Origin: JAVKSL01 sp039583695
Lineage (GTDB): Bacteria > Actinomycetota > Acidimicrobiia > Acidimicrobiales > JAJPHD01
Direction: 5' to 3'
NCBI GenBank assembly: GCA_039583695.1
Contig: JAVKSL010000004.1
Location: 15,039 to 79,038 of the forward strand
DNA: 64,000 nt
Part shown: positions 57,683 through 64,000 of the stretch, in pieces
Layout of the letters: the number at the start of each line of letters is the position of its first letter
Numbering within the stretch: position 1 is the first letter of the stretch
Position numbers and translations under genes: made by a program
The notes under the pieces: generated by a model
The model's input: the letters and a program-made list of their open reading frames with translations, nothing else
What the model was told of the DNA's origin: nothing
The model's database searches: none

Positions 57683-59146
57683 ATGCAGGTCCCGCGGCCC
57701 CTCCCGCCCGAGCGCTTGCGGATCGCCCTGCTCGTGTACCGGGGCAACCCGCGCTGTGGGGGTCAGGGGGTGTACACCCGGTACCTCAGCACCGAGCTCG
57801 TAGCGCTCGGCCACGAGGTGACGGTCTTCGCAGGTCAGCCCTACCCGCAGCTGGAGGAAGGGGTGGGTTTCGTCGCCGTTCCCAGCTTGGACCTATACCG
57901 CCAGCCCGACCCCTTCCGCACCCCAAAGCTGGCCGAGATCCACTCGCCCACCGACCTGCTCGAGCTGGGGATCACCTGGACTGCAGGTTTTCCCGAGCCC
58001 CTCACGTTCAGCCTGCGGGCACGCCGGCTCCTCCTGCCTCGCCGGGCGGATTTCGACCTGGTTCACGACAACCAGGGTCTCGGTCGCGGGCTGCTCGGGA
58101 TGATGAGAGACGGTTGGCCCGTGCTGGCCACGATCCACCATCCGATCACGGTGGACCGGGTGCTTGACCTGGCCCACGCCAAGACCCGGGGTCGCCGGAT
58201 GACCCTGAGACGATGGTACGGCTTCGTCGGGATGCAGGTAACCGTAGCGCGGCGGGTTCCGAGACTGATCACCGTCTCGGAGTCTTCCCGGCGCGACATT
58301 GTGGACCAGCTGGGGGTCCGGCCCGAACGCCTGGCCGTGGTTCCTATAGGCGTGGACCATGCACGATTCCGGCCCCTTCCCGAGGTGCGGGTGGTGCCAG
58401 GGCGCATGATGACCACCGCCAGTGCCGACGTGCCGCTCAAAGGGTTGGTGCCTCTGCTCGAGGCCCTGGCCAAGGTCCGCACCGAGCGCCACGCCGAGCT
58501 GGTGGTGGTGGGCGCGCCCCGTCCCGAGAGCCGGGTCGCCGAGACGATCGCCCGGCTCGGCCTGCAAGGCGCGGTGCGGTTCGTCTCCGAGGTGAGCGAC
58601 CAGCGCATGGTCGAGCTTTGGGGCGAGGCGGAAGTGGCGGTCGTGCCGTCGCTTTACGAGGGCTTCTCGCTGCCGGCGGTGGAGGCGATGGCTTGTGGGC
58701 GGCCGGTGGTGGCGACCACCGGGGGGGCATTGCCCGAGGTTGTGGGGCGCCACGGCGAGACCGGGCTGCTGGTGCCCCCCGGGGACCCCTCGGCGCTGGC
58801 GGTCGCGCTGGGTCGGGTTCTGGACGACCCGGCGCTGGGGGAAAGGATTGGGGCAGCCGGACGCGCCAGGGCACTGGAACGCTTCACGTGGAGGGCCACC
58901 GCCAAGGGGACCGTCGAGCAGTACCGAGCCCTGTTGGCAGGTCCGGTCGACCCCCACAGGCTTTGGGCGATTTCGACACCCGAGCAGGCTGTCCCAAAAT
59001 GGTCCCGGAGGGGCCTTCTTGTCTGCAAAAGCCCTGGTGGAGAGTCACCTCAGCACTGTTTTGGGACACCCGAGAGGTCGAAATTGCCCAAAGTACGCCC
59101 ATCCCGCAGCCAGCCGAGCCGAGCCAGGGAGCCCTTCCCCTGCTGA
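57683..59146 (+). CDS. GT4-family glycosyltransferase with an odd C-terminal tail
   Basis: The protein matches GT4 retaining transferases. It has a Rossmann N-terminus with GGQGVYTRYLSTELVALGHEV, a nucleotide-binding half with ASADVPLKGLVPLLEALAKV, and the EGFSLPAVEAMACGRPVV (E-x7-E) motif. Homology ends near residue 425. The last 60 or so residues are encoded by the inverted-repeat element and flanking bases and look unlike protein. I use the ATG at 57683; another at 57620 is in frame. No ribosome binding site is obvious. It is followed by an overlapping methyltransferase. Confidence 0.88.
   Translation: MQVPRPLPPERLRIALLVYRGNPRCGGQGVYTRYLSTELVALGHEVTVFAGQPYPQLEEGVGFVAVPSLDLYRQPDPFRTPKLAEIHSPTDLLELGITWTAGFPEPLTFSLRARRLLLPRRADFDLVHDNQGLGRGLLGMMRDGWPVLATIHHPITVDRVLDLAHAKTRGRRMTLRRWYGFVGMQVTVARRVPRLITVSESSRRDIVDQLGVRPERLAVVPIGVDHARFRPLPEVRVVPGRMMTTASADVPLKGLVPLLEALAKVRTERHAELVVVGAPRPESRVAETIARLGLQGAVRFVSEVSDQRMVELWGEAEVAVVPSLYEGFSLPAVEAMACGRPVVATTGGALPEVVGRHGETGLLVPPGDPSALAVALGRVLDDPALGERIGAAGRARALERFTWRATAKGTVEQYRALLAGPVDPHRLWAISTPEQAVPKWSRRGLLVCKSPGGESPQHCFGTPERSKLPKVRPSRSQPSRAREPFPC
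58961..59093. repeat. 133-base element with imperfect inverted ends at the glycosyltransferase/methyltransferase junction
   Basis: The ends CTTTGGGCGATTTCGAC (58961-58977) and GTCGAAATTGCCCAAAG (59077-59093) are inverted copies with one mismatch, and inner TGTCCCAAAA (58990-58999) / TTTTGGGACA (59059-59068) arms also pair. There are no clear target-site duplications. The arrangement is MITE-like or a long hairpin. Confidence 0.7.
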
Positions 59147-59892
59147 CCGTCGATTACGCCCGACTCGGGCTGCGGCGGGGCGAGCTGCTCCTGGACCTGG
59201 GGTGTGGCGCTGGCCGCCACGCCTTCGAGGCGGTGCGCCTGGGGGCCCGCGCCGTCGCTGTGGACGCCGACGCGGCCGAGGTGACCGGGGTCGCGGCGAT
59301 GCTGGCCCTCATGTCCGCCGAGGCAGGCCCGCCCACCGCCAGCGCCACCAGAACCGCCGGCACCAGGCCAGGAACCGGGACCGTGGTCCGGGCCGACGCC
59401 GGGTTGCTGCCGTTCGCCGACGCCACCTTCGACCGGGTGATCGCGGCAGAGGTCCTGGAGCACCTTCCGGCGGATACCGTGGCCATGGCCGAGCTGGCCC
59501 GGATCCTGCGTCCCGGCGGGACCATGGCCGTGACCGTCCCGCGTTTCGGCCCGGAGCTGGTCAACTGGGCCCTGTCGGAGCGCTACCACAAGCGCCCCGG
59601 CGGTCACGTGAGGATCTACCGCCGCTCCCAGCTGGTGGAGCGCCTGGCCGGGGCCGGCTTGCAAATCACCGGATCGCATCACGCCCACGCCCTCCACACT
59701 CCCTACTGGTGGCTGCGCTGCGCGCTCGGCGTGGACAACGAGGCCCACCCTGCGGTGAAGGCATACCACCGGATGCTGGTGTGGGACATCGTCGAGGCCC
59801 CCGCGCTCACCAGGGTCACCGAACACATCCTCAACCCGGTCCTGGGCAAGAGCTTGGTGTTGTACCTCGTCAGGCAGGCACCACAGGGGTGA
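58999..59892 (+). CDS. class I SAM-dependent methyltransferase
   Basis: The methyltransferase fold is clear from LLDLGCGAGRHAFEAV (motif I), AVDADAAEV (motif II), FDRVIAAEVLEHL and ARILRPGGTMAVTVP, in a protein of up to 297 residues. The start is uncertain. The only in-frame ATG before the fold is at 58999, inside the inverted-repeat element, so the first 45 residues may not be native; after it only a CTG at 59142 is available. The stop overlaps the next gene as GTGA. Substrate unknown, probably the same glycoside as its neighbours. Confidence 0.85.
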   Translation: MVPEGPSCLQKPWWRVTSALFWDTREVEIAQSTPIPQPAEPSQGALPLLTVDYARLGLRRGELLLDLGCGAGRHAFEAVRLGARAVAVDADAAEVTGVAAMLALMSAEAGPPTASATRTAGTRPGTGTVVRADAGLLPFADATFDRVIAAEVLEHLPADTVAMAELARILRPGGTMAVTVPRFGPELVNWALSERYHKRPGGHVRIYRRSQLVERLAGAGLQITGSHHAHALHTPYWWLRCALGVDNEAHPAVKAYHRMLVWDIVEAPALTRVTEHILNPVLGKSLVLYLVRQAPQG

Positions 59893-60977
59893 GTGGGCAG
59901 CCGGGCCAAATGGCACAGGTGCATATTCCTCAAAAAGGCCTCGACCCCAAAGAGGTAACCGCCACCGCGGAGTCGATTGCCGCCGTGCAGCTGCGGAACG
60001 GGATGGTCCCGTGGTATCCAGGGGGTCACGCCGACCCGTGGAACCACGTGGAGGCGGCCATGGCGTTGGCGGTCGCCGGCCTGATCGGCGAGGCGGAGGC
60101 CGCCTATGAGTGGCTGGCGACGACCCAGCACGACGACGGCTCGTGGTGCAGCTACTACCAGACCTGCGGGGTCGAGGAGCCCCGCCGGGACACCAACATG
60201 TGCGCCTACGCGGCGACCGGGGTGTGGCTGCACTTCCTCGTGACCGGGGATGCCGGGTTCCTGGAGTCGATGTGGGCGGTGGTCGAGCGCGCGGTCGGCT
60301 TCGTGCTCGCCCGCCAGCGGAGCGGCGGAGAGGTGGCCTGGTCGGTGGATCCCGACGGGCGGGCCGCGCGCGAGGCCCTGCTGGCTGCGTCCTCGTCGAT
60401 CCATCTGAGCCTGGGCTGCGCCGTGGCGGCGGCGGGCCGGCTCGGCGTCGAGCGTCCCGCGTGGGAGTGGGCGAGGGCCAGGCTCGCTGAGGCGATCTCG
60501 GCGCGACCGGGCGTCTTCGGGGCCAGGGAGCGCTGGTCAATGGACTGGTACTACCCCGTCCTGACGGGAGCGATCAGTGGGGCCGACGCCCGATCCAGGA
60601 TGGCAGCACGCTGGGGCGATCTGGTGATCGACGGCGTGGGAGTGCGCTGTGTATCCGACCAGGCCTGGGTCACGACAGCCGAGACAGCGGAGTGCGCCAT
60701 GGCTCTGGCCAAGGTCGGAAGGTTCGGCGATGCGGCGTGCCTGCTCGACTGCACGCGGAGGCTGCGTCACGCTGATGGCTCTTACTGGACCGGGCTGGTG
60801 CATCCCGCCGGGAGGCACTTCCCGGCGGGCGAGCGCAGCACCTACTCGGCCGCTGCGGTCCTGCTGGCATCGAGCGCGGTGGGTGCCCGGCTATTCGGCG
60901 CAGGCCTCGGAGGCGGGACGGGTCCTGCGCAGGACCCGGAGGCTGCCGCAAGCCTCGACCTCTTCGAAACAGCCTGA
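59889..60977 (+). CDS. prenyltransferase/terpene-cyclase-like alpha/alpha-toroid protein
   Basis: The 362-residue protein is built of paired helices with QHDDGSWCSYYQTCG and RHADGSYWTGLVHPAG, the QW-like DGSW repeats of prenyltransferase, squalene cyclase and related toroids. The early segment RNGMVPWYPGGHADPWNHVEAAMAL and the Asp-Trp-Tyr-Tyr cluster near 220 could form an active-site pocket. No membrane segments are present. The GTG at 59889 overlaps the methyltransferase stop. It converges on the next gene with an 87-base overlap. The role is unknown. Confidence 0.82.
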   Translation: MSGQPGQMAQVHIPQKGLDPKEVTATAESIAAVQLRNGMVPWYPGGHADPWNHVEAAMALAVAGLIGEAEAAYEWLATTQHDDGSWCSYYQTCGVEEPRRDTNMCAYAATGVWLHFLVTGDAGFLESMWAVVERAVGFVLARQRSGGEVAWSVDPDGRAAREALLAASSSIHLSLGCAVAAAGRLGVERPAWEWARARLAEAISARPGVFGARERWSMDWYYPVLTGAISGADARSRMAARWGDLVIDGVGVRCVSDQAWVTTAETAECAMALAKVGRFGDAACLLDCTRRLRHADGSYWTGLVHPAGRHFPAGERSTYSAAAVLLASSAVGARLFGAGLGGGTGPAQDPEAAASLDLFETA

Positions 60978-61553
60978 CTCCAGAGCCGCCCGCCAGATCT
61001 CGTACGGCGGCCGGCCGCCGTCTGCCGGGTCGGAAAACACGTCGTGGATGGCCAGCAGGCCGCCCAACGCCACGTGCGGCGACCAACCCCGAAAGTCGGC
61101 CCAGGCCGGGCCGGGCCCGTGCCCACCATCGACGAACACCAGGGCCAGGGGGGCGCCCCAGTGCGCCGCCACGGTCGGCGAATCGCCCACCACCCCGATC
61201 ACCCAGGGCTCCAGGCCGGCCACCTCGATCGTGCGCCGCCAGGTGGGAAGGCTGTCCATGCGCCCGCTGCGTCGATCCACCAGGGCGGGGTCGTGGTGCG
61301 CCCAGCCGGCCTGGAGCTCTTCGGAGCCCCGGTGGTGGTCGACGCTCCAGCACACGGTCGACTCCTCTCGAGCCGCCGCGCCCAACCAGATGGTGGACTT
61401 GCCGCAGTAGGCCCCGACCTCCAAGAGGGCGCCGAGCCGGGTCCGGGCGGCCTGGCGCGCCGCAAGGTGCAGGGCCAGGCCTTCGTCGTCGGGCATGAAG
61501 CCCTTGGCGTCGCGTGCCAGCGCCAGCAGCTGCGCTGGCAGTTCGACGGGCAT
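60891..61553 (-). CDS. class I SAM-dependent methyltransferase (Methyltransf_24 type)
   Basis: The 220-residue protein contains LLEVGAYCGKSTIWLG as the SAM-binding loop, SVDHHRGSEE as the second acidic motif, and LALVFVDGGHGPGPAWADF with conserved Asp and His. These fit the small O-methyltransferase-like Methyltransf_24 family. It is transcribed against the toroid gene and overlaps it by 87 bases, an unusually long 3' overlap. Confidence 0.85.
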   Translation of the reverse strand: MPVELPAQLLALARDAKGFMPDDEGLALHLAARQAARTRLGALLEVGAYCGKSTIWLGAAAREESTVCWSVDHHRGSEELQAGWAHHDPALVDRRSGRMDSLPTWRRTIEVAGLEPWVIGVVGDSPTVAAHWGAPLALVFVDGGHGPGPAWADFRGWSPHVALGGLLAIHDVFSDPADGGRPPYEIWRAALESGCFEEVEACGSLRVLRRTRPASEACAE

Positions 61554-61583
61554 CGGCCAGAGGGACTCTAGTAGCGTGAGCCG

Positions 61584-62048
61584 GTGGACATCGACGAGTT
61601 CTATGACGCGGACCCCCGCCGGCGGACCAGCCGGGAGCTGGCCTACGGAGTGGGTTGGGCGCAGGGCTCACCGCCGGGGCGGGTGGCCGACCTGTTCTGG
61701 GTGGAGGACACCGGCGAGCTATACCTGATGTTCGAGCCGATCCCACCCAACTGGCTGCCGCTGATCGACCACGACGACCTCACCCGCTGGGTCGAGGAGG
61801 CCCAGGACCTGGCGGCCGGCGCGATCGAGGCGATCCACGACCTGCTCCATCCCCGCCATCACCTGGCCAAGACCGAGCGCCACCACCCTGGCCAGTCGCC
61901 GGGCACCGACGCCTACGACGAGAAGCTGGCGGTCGAGGTCCTGGGAGTGATCCCATCGAAGGCGCAGGTGGATGCCCGGCTGGCGGGCTGGGAGCAGGCC
62001 CTGCGCGCACCCGACAGCATCGGATGGCTCCGCTCTCGGATATCCTGA
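61584..62048 (+). CDS. conserved-looking protein of unknown function
   Basis: A 154-residue soluble protein from a GTG at 61584, 30 bases from the divergent methyltransferase. The first half is beta-rich (ELAYGVGWAQ, DLFWVEDTGELYLMFEP) and the second is helical with a His-rich loop (HPRHHLAKTERHHPGQ). Codon use is normal for the window. I do not recognise a family. Confidence 0.65.
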   Translation: MDIDEFYDADPRRRTSRELAYGVGWAQGSPPGRVADLFWVEDTGELYLMFEPIPPNWLPLIDHDDLTRWVEEAQDLAAGAIEAIHDLLHPRHHLAKTERHHPGQSPGTDAYDEKLAVEVLGVIPSKAQVDARLAGWEQALRAPDSIGWLRSRIS

Positions 62049-62052
62049 GCCG

Positions 62053-62138
62053 GCCCTTTTTGAGAAATTAGCTTTGAGAAATTAGCACTGTCTCGCCGAA
62101 CACCCGTGCCCACTACGGGCCGGCGGGTTCAAACCCGG
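62053..62138. repeat. dispersed repeat at the 3' end of dnaB, copy two
   Basis: Close match to the tsaD 3' sequence: CCTTTTTGAGAAATT, CCGTGCCCAC and GGGTTCAAACCC in the same order. It contains a 14-base direct repeat TTTGAGAAATTAGC at 62059-62072 and 62073-62086. It includes the dnaB stop codon. Confidence 0.6.
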
Positions 62139-64000
62139 GCCATGTTGACGAAGCGGGCGTAGTGCTCCAAGAATGCCAGCTGGGTTACCCCCGTCGGGCC
62201 GTTGCGGTGCTTGGCCACGATCACCTCTGCCGTGCCCCGGTCCGGCGAGTCGGGATTGTACAGCTCGTCACGATAGATGAACATCACCACGTCGGCATCT
62301 TGCTCGAGCGAGTTGTGAGCGATGATCCCGTTGGCCACAAAGTTGTGGGTGCCTTCCACCGTCGCATCGAAGGTGGGCTCCACTCCGGCGGGTGCGATCT
62401 CCACCACCTGGTCCCACGTCACATCTGAACTGGCCGGGCCCGCCGGCACAGCGGGGCTCACCTCGTCCCGGACCCCTTGGCAGGCGACCTTGGCAAGGGG
62501 CCGCTCGACGTTGCCGGCGGTGACCTTCAAGCGACAGAGGATCTCGCTGGGCTGCTCCAGAGCCTCATCGAGGATGAGCCGCTCTTCAGGCCAGCTTGCG
62601 TCACCCAGGCGGTGGGTCTCGTTGTCCGACCATCCGGGCGACGCCTGCGCGGGCTCCGGGAGGCTCCTCAGAGCTGAGATCAGGTCGCCGGGGCTCAGCT
62701 CTCCCAGAGGCACCCATCCGTCCAATCCGCGAAAGGGGTGATTGGCAGTCGCCGTCACCTCGAGACCCGATGCGAGGCATAACCGAAAGACCGGCCGGAC
62801 CCCTGACGCAAACACCTTGGTCATCCGCCTTGGGACCAGGTGCCAGTGATCGTCGAGAGACCAGACCAGGGGCCGCTCCTGGGTCAGCACCAGCTCGCCG
62901 AGCGTCACGGGCCAACCGTTGTCTGCGCGCAGGATACGGGTCCCGCCAGTCATGCAACCGGACTCTCTCAGGTCGGCCAGCACCGGGCGCTTGTCAGCTC
63001 GGCTCTCTAGGTTTCGCGACAGCTGCGAGAGGGCGACCACTGGCACCTCCAGCTCTCTGGCCAGGATCTTGAGGCCCCGGCTTATCTCGGCCACCTCGAC
63101 CTGGCGATTCTCGGCCTGGTGGCGGCCGGTCATCAGCTGCAGGTAGTCGACGATCACCAGACCCAAGCCCTGCCGGCTGCGCAGCCGGCGAGACTTGGCC
63201 CGGATGTCCATGACGGTGGTGTTGGGGTTGTCGTCCACGAAGATCGGGGCCTCACCGAGACGCCCGGTGGCATGTGAGATCTTGGTCCAATCAGCCTCCA
63301 GCAGGCGGCCGTTGCGCATCCGGGACGAATCGACCCGGGCTTCGCCGCACAAGAAGCGCTGCGTGATCTCCAGGTGGCTCATCTCCAGCGAGAAGACCAG
63401 CACGGGCACGCGGCGCTCCATCGCCGCATGGGCCGCCATGCCCAGAGCGAAGCTGGTCTTGCCCGCCCCAGGACGGGCACCCACTATGACCAGATTGGAG
63501 GGCTGGAGACCCGCCAGCTTCTGGTCCAGGTCGGTATAGCCGGTGGGAACCCCGGTGATCGTGTCACCCCGCCCGTAAAGCGCTTCGAGATCGTCCAGGG
63601 TCTGTCCCAGCAGCTCGCGAATCGCCACCAGGGTGTCCACGGCCCGGCGTTGAGCGACCTCGAAGACCATGGTCTCTGCGCGGTCAACCGCCGCGGTGAC
63701 GTCCTCGGGGACCGAGTAACCGAGCTCGGCGATCTCAGCAGCTACCCCGATGAGCTTGCGTAGCAGGGAGTGCTCCTCGACGATCCGGGCGTAGCGCGAG
63801 GCGCTGGAGACCGCGGGGGTGTTTGCCTGGAGGGCCACGAGGGCACCCGACCCGCCGACCGAGTCCAGCAGGCCGGCCCGTCGGAGCTCGTCAGCAACCG
63901 TGATCGGGTCCGCCGGCTCGCCCTGGCCGTACAGAGACACGATGGCGTCGAAGATGTAGCCGTGGACAGGCTTGTAGAAGTCGTCAGCCGTGCAGGTCTC
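62129..64000 (-). CDS. dnaB: replicative DNA helicase DnaB with mini-intein, N-terminus beyond the window
   Basis: DnaB unwinds DNA at the replication fork. The frame is open to the window edge, so at least 623 residues are visible and the N-terminus is missing. Motifs are the Walker A GARPGAGKTS, SLEMSHLEITQRF, VIVDYLQLMTGRH and ALSQLSRNLESRADKRP, followed by DLRESG. An intein interrupts the chain after that Gly; the C-extein resumes with SLEQDADVVMFIYRDE and ends HYARFVNMARV. The last one or two residues fall in the dispersed repeat. The gene is otherwise intact. Confidence 0.97.
   Translation of the reverse strand, partial: ETCTADDFYKPVHGYIFDAIVSLYGQGEPADPITVADELRRAGLLDSVGGSGALVALQANTPAVSSASRYARIVEEHSLLRKLIGVAAEIAELGYSVPEDVTAAVDRAETMVFEVAQRRAVDTLVAIRELLGQTLDDLEALYGRGDTITGVPTGYTDLDQKLAGLQPSNLVIVGARPGAGKTSFALGMAAHAAMERRVPVLVFSLEMSHLEITQRFLCGEARVDSSRMRNGRLLEADWTKISHATGRLGEAPIFVDDNPNTTVMDIRAKSRRLRSRQGLGLVIVDYLQLMTGRHQAENRQVEVAEISRGLKILARELEVPVVALSQLSRNLESRADKRPVLADLRESGCMTGGTRILRADNGWPVTLGELVLTQERPLVWSLDDHWHLVPRRMTKVFASGVRPVFRLCLASGLEVTATANHPFRGLDGWVPLGELSPGDLISALRSLPEPAQASPGWSDNETHRLGDASWPEERLILDEALEQPSEILCRLKVTAGNVERPLAKVACQGVRDEVSPAVPAGPASSDVTWDQVVEIAPAGVEPTFDATVEGTHNFVANGIIAHNSLEQDADVVMFIYRDELYNPDSPDRGTAEVIVAKHRNGPTGVTQLAFLEHYARFVNMARV
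62312..62956 (-). other. 215-residue mini-intein in DnaB
   Basis: The intein begins with Cys in CMTGGTRIL (block A), contains TATANHPFRG with the block B Thr-His, and ends with THNFVANGIIAHN (blocks F and G), followed by the +1 Ser of the host protein. There is no room for a full LAGLIDADG endonuclease and no such motif is seen. The insertion point, between RESG and SLEQDAD, corresponds to a known DnaB intein site. Confidence 0.95.

Noticed and set aside
60670..61746. 358-residue minus-strand frame covering the Methyltransf_24 gene
   Set aside because: It reads the same DNA out of frame and shows no domain, whereas the methyltransferase frame has intact motifs.
62110..62140. tRNA-like arms (CCCGT/ACGGG stem with a 7-base loop, and a GGGTTCAAACCC arm) at the dnaB 3' end
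   Set aside because: The loop lacks the expected U33 and anticodon-loop pattern, no acceptor or D-arm pairs can be drawn, and the sequence overlaps the dnaB stop codon; it is part of the dispersed repeat.

Overview
The window is a 64-kb piece of a high-GC actinobacterial chromosome. Two WhiB-type iron-sulfur regulators, a groESL operon with a CIRCE element, a dnaB helicase gene with an intein, frequent GTG/TTG starts and the general gene content suggest an uncultured member of the Acidimicrobiia. The phylum is well supported; the class is inference. Genes are tightly packed, many share 1-8 bases with their neighbour (ATGA, GTGA or TTGA junctions), and no gap between genes exceeds about 260 bases.

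Layout. 1-6251: a cut-off DUF4115 (RodZ C-terminal type) membrane protein, then sugar and envelope genes on the minus strand (rmlC, a PIG-L/LmbE deacetylase, a flippase-like membrane protein, a flavin reductase and a large GT-C-like membrane protein). 6307-14583: a carbohydrate ABC importer preceded by a large sensor histidine kinase and a YlbL-type PDZ/S16 protease. 14711-23245: small membrane and HEAT proteins, mreB, moaE, an HtrA-like protein lacking its catalytic residues, a DUF2342 protein, two whiB genes, formiminotransferase and a DMT transporter. 22788-26309: a molybdate/tungstate regulator, binding lipoprotein and fused permease-ATPase. 26458-33610: glmS, aroE, mltG, ruvX and alaS. 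33747-36088: a radical SAM protein with a CCAEP tail, coupled to an aldo/keto reductase. 36194-39985: a cobalamin riboswitch controlling a DUF4430 lipoprotein and an ECF transporter. 40050-43689: secreted proteins, a membrane glycosyltransferase candidate and a VapBC/FitAB toxin-antitoxin pair. 43802-49328: groESL, the tRNA t6A genes tsaD, tsaB and tsaE with rimI, and a family 4 uracil-DNA glycosylase. 49481-57496: a complete four-gene Wadjet (JetABCD) anti-plasmid defence operon of the DUF2397/DUF2398/TIGR02680/DUF2399 kind. 57683-61553: a glycosyltransferase, methyltransferase, alpha/alpha-toroid and methyltransferase cassette, with an inverted-repeat element at its first junction. 62129-64000: dnaB, continuing past the window edge and carrying a 215-residue mini-intein.

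Genes that work together: the Jet proteins form an SMC-like complex that should recognise and cut circular plasmids. The riboswitch, DUF4430 lipoprotein and ECF genes look like a vitamin B12 uptake unit, possibly feeding the nearby B12-type radical SAM enzyme. The molybdate importer would supply molybdopterin enzymes through moaE. RmlC, LmbE, the GT-C proteins, MltG, MreB, GlmS and the DUF4115 protein all concern the cell envelope and cell shape.

A recurring feature is short, nearly exact tandem duplication (units of 9 to 48 bases) inside genes and gaps. Several real genes are masked by long antisense or out-of-frame reading frames; starts given here were chosen from overlaps, ribosome binding sites and family lengths.
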